In this document: positions 28,019-36,042 of the stretch, piece after piece | How the letters are laid out: each line of letters starts with the position of its first letter | How positions within the stretch are numbered: position 1 is the stretch's first letter | NCBI RefSeq assembly: GCF_028368975.1 | Contig: NZ_JAQNDM010000002.1 | Coordinates: 5,202,425 to 5,266,424 of the forward strand | Reading direction: 5' to 3' | Origin: Stigmatella ashevillena | GTDB lineage: Bacteria > Myxococcota > Myxococcia > Myxococcales > Myxococcaceae | DNA: 64,000 bases | Translations under genes and position numbers: made by a program | The notes under the pieces: generated by a model | The model's database searches: none | The model's input: only the letters and a program-made list of their open reading frames with translations | Told to the model about the DNA's origin: nothing

Positions 28019-28663
28019 ATGGGTACGAACAGACTCGTCCTGGAGGGGCCCCGTTCCGCCTCGCGTGCCATCCCGGCACACGAGTTCAGCCCCGTCATGT
28101 TGACCACCGAGAGGCTGCACCTGTTGATGCTGCCTCCGGATGCTGCGGGCCGCGTGCTCGCCTATCACCAGGTGAACGAGAAACACCTGGGCCCCGTCTC
28201 TCCCGCGCGCCCGCCCACCTTCTTCACGTTGATGTACTGGCGGACGCGGCTGGCGCAGGACCGGGAGGACTACCGCAACGACCTGGCGCTGCGCTTCTAC
28301 CTGCTGCCGCGAGAACAACCGGAGGCCTCCGCCCCGGTGGTGGGCACCGTGAGCTTCACGAACCTCCGCCGGGGGCCGATTCAAGCCTGTGAGCTGGGGT
28401 ATGGGCTGGACTTCCGGTACGAGGGCAAGGGCCTGATGACGGAGGCCCTGCGCGCCGCGTGCGCCTACGCCTTCGAGGCCATGGGCTTGCACCGCATCCA
28501 AGCCACCCACCTGCCGGAGAACCTGCGCAGCGCGGCGGTGCTGCGCAGGCTCGGCTTCTCGGTGGAGGGCTATGCGCGGGACTTCCTGCTCATCAATGGG
28601 CGGTGGAGGGACCACGTGCTCACCTCGCTCGTGGCCCCCGCGGCCCCTCCTGCCGAGCCCTGA
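28019..28663 (+). CDS. GNAT acetyltransferase (RimJ/RimL-like)
   Basis: Acetyltransferase of 214 residues. Motifs include TTERLHLLML at the start of the domain, CELGYGLDFRYEGKGLMTEALRA (the acetyl-CoA-binding loop region), and HRIQATHLPENLRSAAVLRRLGF followed by EGYARDFLLINGRWRDH. These match the ribosomal-protein alanine acetyltransferase group; the substrate is unknown. ATG 28019 is chosen; ATG 28097 (MLTTERL) would also leave a full domain, and an upstream TTG at 27986 is less likely. The gene converges with the DUF1338 gene 4 bases away. Confidence 0.85.
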   Translation: MGTNRLVLEGPRSASRAIPAHEFSPVMLTTERLHLLMLPPDAAGRVLAYHQVNEKHLGPVSPARPPTFFTLMYWRTRLAQDREDYRNDLALRFYLLPREQPEASAPVVGTVSFTNLRRGPIQACELGYGLDFRYEGKGLMTEALRAACAYAFEAMGLHRIQATHLPENLRSAAVLRRLGFSVEGYARDFLLINGRWRDHVLTSLVAPAAPPAEP

Positions 28664-28667
28664 TGCG

Positions 28668-29420
28668 TCAGGGGGCGCGCCGGGTCATCTCGAAGAGCGC
28701 GCGCGCCTGCGGCCCCAGGAAACCATCGAACTGCGCGGAGCGCTGGGCGATCTCGAAGTAGGCATAGGGCCAGGAGCGTGAGCCCCCCTCCTGGAGGGCC
28801 ACGGTGAGCGGCGCCGCGTGGGTGGCGGTCTGCCGCAGCGCGCCCCCCCGCTCCCCTTCAATCTCCTTCTTCATCGGCACACCGGCCTCGCGCATGCGCT
28901 GCTGCCACGCCTCCACATCGTCCACCGAGCCGGTGAAGTGGTTCACCTTGCGGCCGAACGCCAGCAGCCAGGCGCCATACTGGGACTCCTTCTCCAGCTC
29001 CAGCAGCGAGGCCTCGCGCGGAGGGGGCGGGGCGGAGAACCACTCGGCCAGCGCCTCCACCGGTTCGGGCGGCGGTGGATCCTCGGGCAGTTCGGCCAGC
29101 AGCTGCCGGGCACGGGGCGAGAGCTCCTCCGCCTTGAGCTCGGAGAGAAAGACGCGGGGCAGCCCCTCGGGATGGGCCATGTAGATGGCGGCCAGGTGCG
29201 TCTCCGGGAAGGTGTACTCCCCGGCCCGCTTCCAGCCGAGCCGCTCGAAGACCCGCTCGAAGAGCGCAATGCCTCCGCCCGGCCGGGCCAGGGAGCGGAG
29301 CGCGACATGGTCATTGCGGAAGCTCCCGCCCGAGAGCTGGACGAAGGTCCGCGCGAAGGGCACTTCGGCGGCGTAGCGGTTCCACAACAACTCCAGGAGG
29401 CGCGAGGCGTCAGGGCTCAT
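28668..29420 (-). CDS. DUF1338 family (2-oxoadipate dioxygenase/decarboxylase-like)
   Basis: Protein of 250 residues matching DUF1338: FVQLSGGSFRNDHVALRSLA (the metal-binding His in NDHVALR), AAIYMAHPEGLPRVFLSEL, a central KVNHFTGSVDDVE with the second His, and PYAYFEIAQRS with the third, acidic ligand. Members with this facial triad include 2-oxoadipate (2-oxoglutarate-dependent-like) dioxygenase/decarboxylases such as HglS, although this protein is shorter. No lysine-catabolism genes are nearby. Cytoplasmic, no signal peptide. Confidence 0.8.
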   Translation of the reverse strand: MSPDASRLLELLWNRYAAEVPFARTFVQLSGGSFRNDHVALRSLARPGGGIALFERVFERLGWKRAGEYTFPETHLAAIYMAHPEGLPRVFLSELKAEELSPRARQLLAELPEDPPPPEPVEALAEWFSAPPPPREASLLELEKESQYGAWLLAFGRKVNHFTGSVDDVEAWQQRMREAGVPMKKEIEGERGGALRQTATHAAPLTVALQEGGSRSWPYAYFEIAQRSAQFDGFLGPQARALFEMTRRAP

Positions 29421-29467
29421 GGAACAGGCGTCATAGCGGGCTTGTGCCCGCCAGACGAGCCCCGTGC

Positions 29468-29932
29468 TCAGCGCCTCCGGTAGCGCACGACGGTGATGTC
29501 GAACTCCCCCGCGCCCTCCTCCAGCGCCGCGCGCACCAGCGCCAGGGCTTTCTCCTCGTTGAAGCCTCCACTGCCCGCACCGATGAGGGGAAAGGCCAAC
29601 GAGCGCCAGCCGCGCTCCCGGGCCCGCTCAAGCGCATGGGCCACCGAGTCCCGGATGGACTTCTCCGAGGCGCGCCACAGCAGGTTGATGCCCGCCACGT
29701 GGATGATGCCCTGAAAGGGCAGCGTCCCCGCCGAAGTCACCACCGCCGCGCCGAGGGGCAGGGGGCCCATGTGCGCCAGCTCCCGGAAGGGCGCAAGCCC
29801 CCCTCTGCGCTTGATGGCCCCAGACACCCCCTGGGGCACCAGCAACCACCAGGGCAGGACATTCCGGTTCCACGCGTTGACGATGGCATCCACGCGCTGA
29901 TCCAACAGGTCTCCCTCGACGACGCGAATCAT
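29468..29932 (-). CDS. Macro-domain protein
   Basis: Single macro domain of 154 residues. VVEGDLLDQRVDAIVNAWN is the first ADP-ribose-binding segment, GVSGAIKRRGG the second, and FPLIGAGSGGFNEEKALALVRAAL the phosphate-binding loop. Such proteins bind or hydrolyse ADP-ribose, O-acetyl-ADP-ribose or ADP-ribosylated targets. An insertion-like WWLLVPQ replaces the usual glycine-rich piece before GVSGAI. The ATG at 29932 has a GGAGGCG ribosome site; the open frame further upstream is not used. Confidence 0.88.
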   Translation of the reverse strand: MIRVVEGDLLDQRVDAIVNAWNRNVLPWWLLVPQGVSGAIKRRGGLAPFRELAHMGPLPLGAAVVTSAGTLPFQGIIHVAGINLLWRASEKSIRDSVAHALERARERGWRSLAFPLIGAGSGGFNEEKALALVRAALEEGAGEFDITVVRYRRR

Positions 29933-30240
29933 CCCCACGCCTCCAGCCTCTCTGGGGCCAGCGCCCGCCGCCCCGGCGCGCGTGCAACACCAAGCCCGGG
30001 CCAGCATGCCCAGAGAGGCGCTGAGAGGGAAAACAGCGACGGCGGCGCGCGGCCGGAGACCTTGGAGGGGTTTGCTTCGGGCACCGCGCGCCGCCGTGCC
30101 AGGTGCGGACTGAACGCCATCCTGCACGGGGCCTCTGACAGTGAGCTTCCCACCTACACAAGGGGCCTCAGAGGGGGGGGAGGGGGGGGCCTTGCGCATC
30201 ACCGCCCATTCCTGGCTTATTCCGCCCCGGTGAGGGACGG
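29933..30240. other. Intergenic region with long G tract
   Basis: This 308-base divergent gap separates the macro-domain gene from the small TPR gene. I see no gene in it. A nearly unbroken G run at about 30172-30189 (interrupted by one A) is prone to slippage. Promoters for both flanking genes must lie here, but I cannot point to boxes. Confidence 0.4.
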
Positions 30241-30531
30241 ATGCGCGGCCGGCAGCGACGCACTTTAGATGATCTGTTGCGCGAAGCAGACCTTCGCGAG
30301 CGCGATGGAATCTTCCTCAGGGCCACGGCCCTCTGGAAGTGGGCCCTGTGGCTCGAACCCAAACGGACCGAGCTGCATGAGCGCTTGGCCAGCACCTACG
30401 AGCGGATGGATCTCCAGATCGAAGCGCGAGAGCACCTGCGCCACGCCGCCGAGCACTACACCATCCTTGGGGACGTGGACCGGCTGGTGCGCACCCTGGA
30501 GCGCCTCCAGGTGCTCAGCGCTGGGAAGTAG
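30241..30531 (+). CDS. Small TPR-like helical protein
   Basis: Protein of 96 residues with a GAGGGACGG ribosome site. It reads as two or three antiparallel helical pairs: DGIFLRATALWKWALWLEPK, TELHERLASTYERMDLQIEAREH, and HYTILGDVDRLVRTLERLQVL. Spacing and the ALW/AxxY pattern fit TPR repeats, so it is probably a small protein-protein adaptor. No partner gene is obvious. Confidence 0.7.
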   Translation: MRGRQRRTLDDLLREADLRERDGIFLRATALWKWALWLEPKRTELHERLASTYERMDLQIEAREHLRHAAEHYTILGDVDRLVRTLERLQVLSAGK

Positions 30532-30652
30532 CCCTCCCCTGACGGCCTGCCGCCCCTCCGGCGGCTGATCCCCCTTTTCCCCTGTCTTTCCCAGGCCGAA
30601 CCGTCCTGACACCTGCGTGACAGCGGTGTTGACCCTGCGCGCCCGCCTGTGT

Positions 30653-30668
30653 TACCGACCGGTCGGTA
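30653..30668. promoter_or_regulatory. 16-bp palindromic operator, probable AibR site
   Basis: TACCGACCGGTCGGTA is a perfect palindrome 38 bases upstream of the TetR-type gene that opens the aib operon. Its form (ACCGACCGGTCGGT) is typical of TetR-family operators. By family knowledge AibR represses its own operon and responds to isovaleryl-CoA, so this is the expected binding site. Confidence 0.75.
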
Positions 30669-30706
30669 GGTCAATCCCGGCCCGGCGCTCAGAGGAAGGA
30701 CATTTC

Positions 30707-31378
30707 ATGACACCTGTGGGACGCAAACCGGACGATGGCGAGCGGTACCGGTTCATCCTGGAGACGGCGGCCCGTCTCATTTGTGAGCGCAGTTACGAAG
30801 GCACCTCCATGCAGGAGATCGCCGCAGCGTGCCGGATGACGAAGGCCGGGCTCTACCACCACATCCAGAACAAGGAGCAATTGCTCTTTGCCATCATGAA
30901 CTACGGGATGGACCTGTTCGAGGAGCAGGTCCTCGCCAAGGTGCGAGACATCACGGACCCGGTGGAGCGGCTGCGCTCCTGCATGCGGCGCAACATCGAG
31001 CTGGTGACGCGCGGGGTGAGCAAGGAAGTCATCATCATCCTGCACGAGCACGCCACGCTCACTGGCGAGGCGCGCGAGTACATCGATGGGCGCAAGAAGC
31101 GCTACGTGCGCTTCATCGAGGATGCGTTCGCCGAGGCGGTGAAGGCCGGCCGCTTCCGCCCCATGGACCCCACCATCGTGGCGTTCTCGTTCCTGGGCAT
31201 GGTGCTGTGGGTCTACAAGTGGTTCAAGCCAGACGGCCGGATGACCGAGCAGCAGATCTCCGACGGCATGGTGGATCTGTTCTTCGCCGGGCTGTCGCCG
31301 GCTGGCTCCGGGGCGTCCCCCGCATCTGCCGGGCTCGCGCTCGTGCCCCCATCGAACAAGAAGGAGGAAGCATCATGA
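30707..31378 (+). CDS. aibR: TetR regulator AibR
   Basis: TetR/AcrR repressor of 223 residues. The N-terminal helix-turn-helix reads YEGTSMQEIAAACRMTKAGLYHHIQNKEQLL, followed by an all-helical ligand domain (DPVERLRSCMRRNIELV, RKKRYVRFIEDAFAEAV). A strong AGAGGAAGG ribosome site precedes the ATG. The stop overlaps the next ATG in ATGA. The four following genes are those of alternative isovaleryl-CoA synthesis, and a 16-bp palindrome lies just upstream, which identifies it as AibR by context. Confidence 0.88.
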   Translation: MTPVGRKPDDGERYRFILETAARLICERSYEGTSMQEIAAACRMTKAGLYHHIQNKEQLLFAIMNYGMDLFEEQVLAKVRDITDPVERLRSCMRRNIELVTRGVSKEVIIILHEHATLTGEAREYIDGRKKRYVRFIEDAFAEAVKAGRFRPMDPTIVAFSFLGMVLWVYKWFKPDGRMTEQQISDGMVDLFFAGLSPAGSGASPASAGLALVPPSNKKEEAS

Positions 31379-32175
31379 GGTTCCACGGCTGGAGGCCGCT
31401 GTCCGAGGCAGTGGCTTCCATTAAAGACGGCGCATGGCTGGCCACGGGCGGCTTCATGCTCGGCCGGGCGCCCATGGCCCTGGTGCTGGAGCTGATCGCC
31501 CAGAACCGCCGGGAGCTGCGGCTCATCTCGTTGCCCAACCCCCTGCCCGCGGAGTTCCTCGTGGCCGGGGGCTGTCTGGCCCACGTGGAGCTGCCCTTCG
31601 GCGCGCTGAACCTGGAGGGCCGGGTGCGCCCCATGCCCTGCCTCAAGCGCGCCATCGAGCAGAACCGCCTGTCCTGGCGCGAGCACGATGGCTACCGCGT
31701 CGTCCAGCGGCTGCGCGCGGCGTCCATGGGGCTGCCGTTCATCCCCGCGCCGGACCTGGACGTCTCCGCGCTGGCCACGGCCGAGCCTCCGCGCACGGTG
31801 GTGGATCCGTTCACCGGCCAGACGGTCACCGTCGAGCCCGCCTTCTACCCGGACGTGGCGCTGGTGCACGCGCAGGCGGCCGACGAGCGCGGCAACCTCT
31901 ACATCGAGGACCCCACCACGGACCTGCTCGTGGCGGGCGCGGCGCGCCGGGTGATTGCCACCGCCGAGGCGCGTGTGCCCCGGCTGGAGCGCGTCACCGT
32001 GCCCGGCTTCCAGGTGGAGAGCGTCTCCCTGGCGCCGCGGGGCGCCCTGCCCACCGGCTGTCTGGGCCTGTACGCGCACGACGACGCGATGCTCGCGCAC
32101 TACCTGGAGCTGGCGGAAGCCGGCCGCGAAGCCGAGTTCCTGAGCCGCCTGCTGGACGCCCGGAGGGCCGCATGA
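31375..32175 (+). CDS. aibA: Glutaconyl-CoA decarboxylase subunit A
   Basis: Protein of 266 residues in the glutaconate CoA-transferase subunit A fold: KDGAWLATGGFMLGRAPMAL (glycine-rich CoA-binding start), RLISLPNPLPAEFLVAGG, PFIPAPDLDV, and VALVHAQAADERGNLY. With subunit B it decarboxylates 3-methylglutaconyl-CoA to dimethylacrylyl-CoA in the route from HMG-CoA to isovaleryl-CoA. ATGA overlaps with aibR before it and aibB after it mean tightly coupled synthesis. The ribosome site AAGGAGGAAG lies inside aibR. Confidence 0.9.
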   Translation: MRFHGWRPLSEAVASIKDGAWLATGGFMLGRAPMALVLELIAQNRRELRLISLPNPLPAEFLVAGGCLAHVELPFGALNLEGRVRPMPCLKRAIEQNRLSWREHDGYRVVQRLRAASMGLPFIPAPDLDVSALATAEPPRTVVDPFTGQTVTVEPAFYPDVALVHAQAADERGNLYIEDPTTDLLVAGAARRVIATAEARVPRLERVTVPGFQVESVSLAPRGALPTGCLGLYAHDDAMLAHYLELAEAGREAEFLSRLLDARRAA

Positions 32176-32912
32176 GCACCCCATCTGAAGCCACCCCCGC
32201 GGAGACCGTCGTCGCCCTGCTGGCGCGTGAAATCGAGGATGGCGCCGTCATCGCCACGGGCGTCGCCTCCCCGCTGGCCATCCTCGCCATCGCCGTGGCC
32301 CGCGCCACCCATGCGCCCCGCTTGACGTACCTGGCCTGCGTGGGCTCGCTGGATCCGGCGCTGCCCACGCTGCTGCCCTCCTCGGAGGACCTGGGCTACC
32401 TGCTCGGGCGCACGGCGGAAATCACCATCGCGGACCTGTTCGACCACGCCCGGCGCGGGCGGGTGGACACCGTCTTCTTCGGTGCCGCCGAGGTGGATGC
32501 CCGGGGCCGGACGAACATGACGGCCGCGGGCAGCCTGGAGCGCCCCCGGGTGAAGTTCCCCGGCGTGGCGGGAGCGGCCACGCTGCGGCAGTGGGTGCGC
32601 AGGCCCGTGCTGCTCGTCCCCAGGCAGTCGCGCCGCAACCTCGTGCCCGAGGTGCAGGTGGCCACCACCCAGGATCCGCGCCGCCCGGTGCGCCTCATCT
32701 CGGACCTGGGCGTCTTCGAGCTCGGCGCCGAGGGGGCCCGCCTGCATGCCCGCCACGCCTGGGCCACCGCGGCGGACATCTCCGAGCGGACCGGCTTCTC
32801 CTTCTCGGTGGCCGCCCCGCTGCCCGTCACCCCTCCGCCGGATGAGCGCACGCTGGAGGCCATCCGAACCATCGATTCTCACTGCTTCCGCGATCAGCTC
32901 GTGGGGGCCTGA
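32172..32912 (+). CDS. aibB: Glutaconyl-CoA decarboxylase subunit B
   Basis: Protein of 246 residues, CoA-transferase subunit B fold: EIEDGAVIATGVASPLAILA, LTYLACVGSLDP, and VDTVFFGAAEVDARGRTNMT. True CoA-transferases have a catalytic glutamate where this protein has Cys56 (YLACVGS). To my recollection M. xanthus AibB also has a catalytic Cys56, which turns the fold into a decarboxylase. The start overlaps aibA by ATGA. Confidence 0.9.
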   Translation: MSTPSEATPAETVVALLAREIEDGAVIATGVASPLAILAIAVARATHAPRLTYLACVGSLDPALPTLLPSSEDLGYLLGRTAEITIADLFDHARRGRVDTVFFGAAEVDARGRTNMTAAGSLERPRVKFPGVAGAATLRQWVRRPVLLVPRQSRRNLVPEVQVATTQDPRRPVRLISDLGVFELGAEGARLHARHAWATAADISERTGFSFSVAAPLPVTPPPDERTLEAIRTIDSHCFRDQLVGA

Positions 32913-32943
32913 CACCGCACCCCAACCCAGGGAGTCATCAGGA

Positions 32944-33984
32944 ATGAAGGCCGTCGTTCTTCGAGAGTTTGGCGCCGCGAGCAACCTGCGGATGGAGAGC
33001 GTCCCCATGCCCCGACCGGGCCGGGGCGAGCTGCTCGTCCGGGTGCGCGCCTGCGGGGTGTGCTACCACGACGTCATCAACCGCCGGGGCAACCTGCCGC
33101 GCACGCACGTGCCCGCCATCCTCGGCCACGAGGCCGCCGGCGAGGTGGTGGAAGTGGGGCCGGACACCCCGGGCTGGAAGGTGGGAGACCGGGTGGCCAC
33201 GCTCCAGCGCATGTCCTGCGGGGACTGCGCGCTGTGCCGCACCGGGCGCAACAGCCTGTGCCGCAAGGACAACCGCTTCTTCGGCGAGGAGCTGCCCGGC
33301 GGCTACGCGCAGTACCTCGTGGCCCCAGTGCTCGGCGTGGGCCGGGTGCCCGAGAACATGCCCTGGGAGGTGGCCGCCACCGCCTGCTGCACCACGGGCA
33401 CCGCGGTGCACACCGTGCGCACGCGCGGCCGGGTGCAGCCCGGAGAGACGGTGCTCATCACCGGCGCCAGCGGCGGCGTGGGGCTGTCGGCGGTGCAGTT
33501 GGCCAAGGCGGACGGGGCGCGCGTCATCGCCGTCACCTCCGGTGAGGCCAAGGCCCAGGCCCTGCACGAGGCCGGTGCCGCGGAGGTCATCATCTCCCGC
33601 GGGCTGGACTTCGCCGCCGAGGTGCGCAAGCGCACCGGGGGCGAGGGCGTGAACATGGCCGTGGAAATCGTCGGCAGCGCCACGTTCGACCAGACGCTCA
33701 AGTCGCTGGCCCCCGGGGGCCGCCTGGTGGTGGTGGGCAACCTGGAGTCCGGGGTGGTGAACCTCAACCCGGGCCTCGTCATCGTCAAGGAGTTGGAGAT
33801 CATCGGCGCCTACGCCACCACCCTCTCCGAGCTGGACGATGCGCTGAAGCTGACAGCCTCGGGCACGGTGCGCCCCTTCGTCTCCGAGGCGGTGCCGCTG
33901 GCCGAGGCAGGGCGGGCGCACTTCCGCCTGGAGAACCGGGAAGTGGCCGGACGCCTGGTGCTGATCCCCCCCGAGCCACAGTGA
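32944..33984 (+). CDS. aibC: Zinc-type MDR dehydrogenase AibC
   Basis: Medium-chain dehydrogenase/reductase of 346 residues. It has the zinc-site motif GHEAAGEVVEVG, the structural zinc lobe SCGDCALCRTGRNSLC (four cysteines), and the nucleotide-binding GASGGVGLSAVQLAK. In the aib pathway this enzyme reduces 3,3-dimethylacrylyl-CoA to isovaleryl-CoA, probably with NADPH. It lies 31 bases after aibB with a CAGGA ribosome site and shares the operon. Confidence 0.9.
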   Translation: MKAVVLREFGAASNLRMESVPMPRPGRGELLVRVRACGVCYHDVINRRGNLPRTHVPAILGHEAAGEVVEVGPDTPGWKVGDRVATLQRMSCGDCALCRTGRNSLCRKDNRFFGEELPGGYAQYLVAPVLGVGRVPENMPWEVAATACCTTGTAVHTVRTRGRVQPGETVLITGASGGVGLSAVQLAKADGARVIAVTSGEAKAQALHEAGAAEVIISRGLDFAAEVRKRTGGEGVNMAVEIVGSATFDQTLKSLAPGGRLVVVGNLESGVVNLNPGLVIVKELEIIGAYATTLSELDDALKLTASGTVRPFVSEAVPLAEAGRAHFRLENREVAGRLVLIPPEPQ

Positions 33985-34037
33985 ACTCAGATCAGATCGC
34001 CTCCACTGGACCGCATCTGACAGGAAGAGACCAGACC

Positions 34038-35300
34038 ATGAAGAAACAGGTTGGAATCGAAGCATTGGCCATCGCCGTTCCCCGGCGCTACGTGGACATT
34101 GAAGAGCTGGCGCGCGCCCGCGGGGTGGATCCCGCCAAGTACACCGCGGGTCTGGGCGCCAAGGAGATGGCCGTCGCGGACCCCGGCGAGGACGCGGTGG
34201 CGCTCGCGGCCACGGCGGCGGCCCGGCTGCTGCGCACCCATGCGGTGGACCCGGCCAAGCTGGGCATGCTGGTGGTGGGCACCGAGACAGGAGTGGACCA
34301 CTCCAAGCCGGTGGCCTCCCACGTCCAGGGACTGCTGAAGCTGCCCACCAGCATGCGCGTCTATGACGCCCAGCACGCCTGCTACGGCGGCACCGCGGGC
34401 CTGATGGCGGCGGTGGAGTGGATCGCCTCGGGCGCCGCGGCGGGCCGCTCGGCGCTGGTGGTGTGCTCGGACATCGCCCGGTACGGGCTGAACACGGCGG
34501 GCGAGCCCACGCAGGGCGGCGGCGCGGTGGCGCTGCTGGTCTCCGAGCAACCGGACCTGCTGGCGGTGGACGTGGGGCTCAACGGCTCGTGCAGCATGGA
34601 TGTGTATGACTTCTGGCGCCCCATCGGCCGCCGCGAGGCGGTGGTGGACGGGCACTACTCCATCAAGTGCTACACGGACGCGCTCTCGGGGGCGTACCGC
34701 AACTGGCGCGAGCGGGCACTGGCGCACGAGGTGGTGCGCTGGGGCAGCACGATGCCCGGCGAGCAGTTGGCGCGCATCCTCTACCACGTGCCCTTCTGCA
34801 AGATGGCGCGCAAGGCGCACACGCAACTGCGGCTGTGTGACATCGAGGACGCGCCCAACGCACCGCCCTCCACGCCCGAGGCGCGCGAGGAGAAGGCCAA
34901 GTCGAGCGCGAGCTACACCGCCCAGGTGGCCAGCTCGCTGGACCTGAACGCGCGCGTGGGCAACGTGTACACCGCCTCGCTGTACCTGGCGCTGGCGGGG
35001 TTGCTGAACACCGAGGGCGGCGCACTGGCGGGCCAGCGCGTGGGCCTGCTGTCCTACGGCAGCGGCTGCGCATCGGAGTTCTACTCGGGCGTGGTGGGTG
35101 ACAAGGCGGCGAAGCGCATGGCAACCACGAACGTGGAGGCGGTCATGGCCAAGCGCGAGCGCGTCTCGGTGGAGGAGTACGAGCGCATCATGCGGCTGCC
35201 GTACGAGGCCCCGGAGCCACTGTCGCCCGAGCCGGGAGAGTTCCGGCTGGCGGAGATCCGCGACCACAAGCGCCACTACATCCAGGGCGCCGCGAGCTGA
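34038..35300 (+). CDS. mvaS: HMG-CoA synthase
   Basis: 3-hydroxy-3-methylglutaryl-CoA synthase of 420 residues, thiolase fold. Catalytic residues are visible: Cys115 in QHACYGGTAGL, His250 in LYHVPFCKMARKAH, and Glu83 in VGTETGVDHSK. It condenses acetyl-CoA and acetoacetyl-CoA to HMG-CoA, the entry substrate for the aib branch as well as for mevalonate. The ATG at 34038 follows a GGAAGAG site; an earlier in-frame ATG overlaps aibC but lacks support. It ends the operon and is followed by a hairpin. Confidence 0.93.
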   Translation: MKKQVGIEALAIAVPRRYVDIEELARARGVDPAKYTAGLGAKEMAVADPGEDAVALAATAAARLLRTHAVDPAKLGMLVVGTETGVDHSKPVASHVQGLLKLPTSMRVYDAQHACYGGTAGLMAAVEWIASGAAAGRSALVVCSDIARYGLNTAGEPTQGGGAVALLVSEQPDLLAVDVGLNGSCSMDVYDFWRPIGRREAVVDGHYSIKCYTDALSGAYRNWRERALAHEVVRWGSTMPGEQLARILYHVPFCKMARKAHTQLRLCDIEDAPNAPPSTPEAREEKAKSSASYTAQVASSLDLNARVGNVYTASLYLALAGLLNTEGGALAGQRVGLLSYGSGCASEFYSGVVGDKAAKRMATTNVEAVMAKRERVSVEEYERIMRLPYEAPEPLSPEPGEFRLAEIRDHKRHYIQGAAS

Positions 35301-35309
35301 GCTCAGTCC

Positions 35310-35335
35310 AGGGGGCTCAATGACATGAGCCCCCT
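35310..35335 (+). terminator. Hairpin after mvaS
   Basis: AGGGGGCTCA and TGAGCCCCCT form a perfect 10-bp stem with a 6-base loop, 9 bases after the mvaS stop. There is no T tract after it, as is common in GC-rich genomes. It probably ends the aib-mvaS transcript. Confidence 0.75.
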
Positions 35336-35457
35336 CCACGCTCCGTCCCCCTAGCAGCGTCCCGCATCGCTTCGCGCGCAGGCTCGGCCTGGTTCGCCTG
35401 GTTCTCTCTCTGCAGGCACGCTCCACGGACCAGGTTGGCCGAGCTGTGCCCCGAACC

Positions 35458-36024
35458 TCAGACCTCCTCGAACCGCGTGCCTGTGGCGCCCATGCGATCC
35501 AAAGCGTCCCTGATCTCCCCAGAGACGATCAGCGGGACCGTCCACCCCTCGCACCGGAACACCCGAGCATCTCCTACCTTAGCCCTGTCGATCCGCATGT
35601 CGCGCACGGAGGCATACTTTCCGACCATCTCTGGAATGCCATTCTCGTGAGTCCAGAGCCGAATCCGAGATGCCTGTTCATCGATACAGCGGATGCGGCG
35701 TGTCGCCACGAGGATGAAGTACTGATCCGGTTGGCCCTCAACATCCACTGGGATCAGTTGCACATCATCCGGGGCCAGTTCTGCGAACATGGATGCGACC
35801 CGTACATGGACCACCGGCAGGCCGACGCCCGCCTCTGTGTAGTCCAGCGACTTGCCTGCGCTCTCGACCGGAATCCTCAAGCGGCCGCCAATGATGTGGA
35901 CGGGTGTTCCGCACGTAAACTGCCTGTCATCCACCTCTCGGCCCCGACTGTCCGTCAGCGTGCTGAGATCCCAGCGGTGCGGAACATTCACATCGTCGGC
36001 GAGTTCGAAGAAGCGCTTGCTCAT
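35458..36024 (-). CDS. Imm11-like immunity protein (SitI type)
   Basis: Protein of 188 residues without a signal peptide. It is the paralogue of the protein at 17027-17599 and follows the intact toxin gene by 18 bases. Shared segments are SRGREVDDRQF, VVHVRVAS, AELAPDDVQLIPVDV, GQPDQYFIL, MRIDRAKVGDARVFR, and the C-terminal IVSGEIRDALDRMGATGTRFEEV. It should bind and block the toxin of the preceding gene, protecting the producer and its clonemates. Confidence 0.82.
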   Translation of the reverse strand: MSKRFFELADDVNVPHRWDLSTLTDSRGREVDDRQFTCGTPVHIIGGRLRIPVESAGKSLDYTEAGVGLPVVHVRVASMFAELAPDDVQLIPVDVEGQPDQYFILVATRRIRCIDEQASRIRLWTHENGIPEMVGKYASVRDMRIDRAKVGDARVFRCEGWTVPLIVSGEIRDALDRMGATGTRFEEV

Positions 36025-36042
36025 GGGCTCCGTCTAGCGCGG

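Noticed and set aside
30172-30189. Long G run as a possible regulatory or phase-variable tract
   Set aside because: It is intergenic, about 50 bases before the next start, and nothing shows that length variation would change expression.
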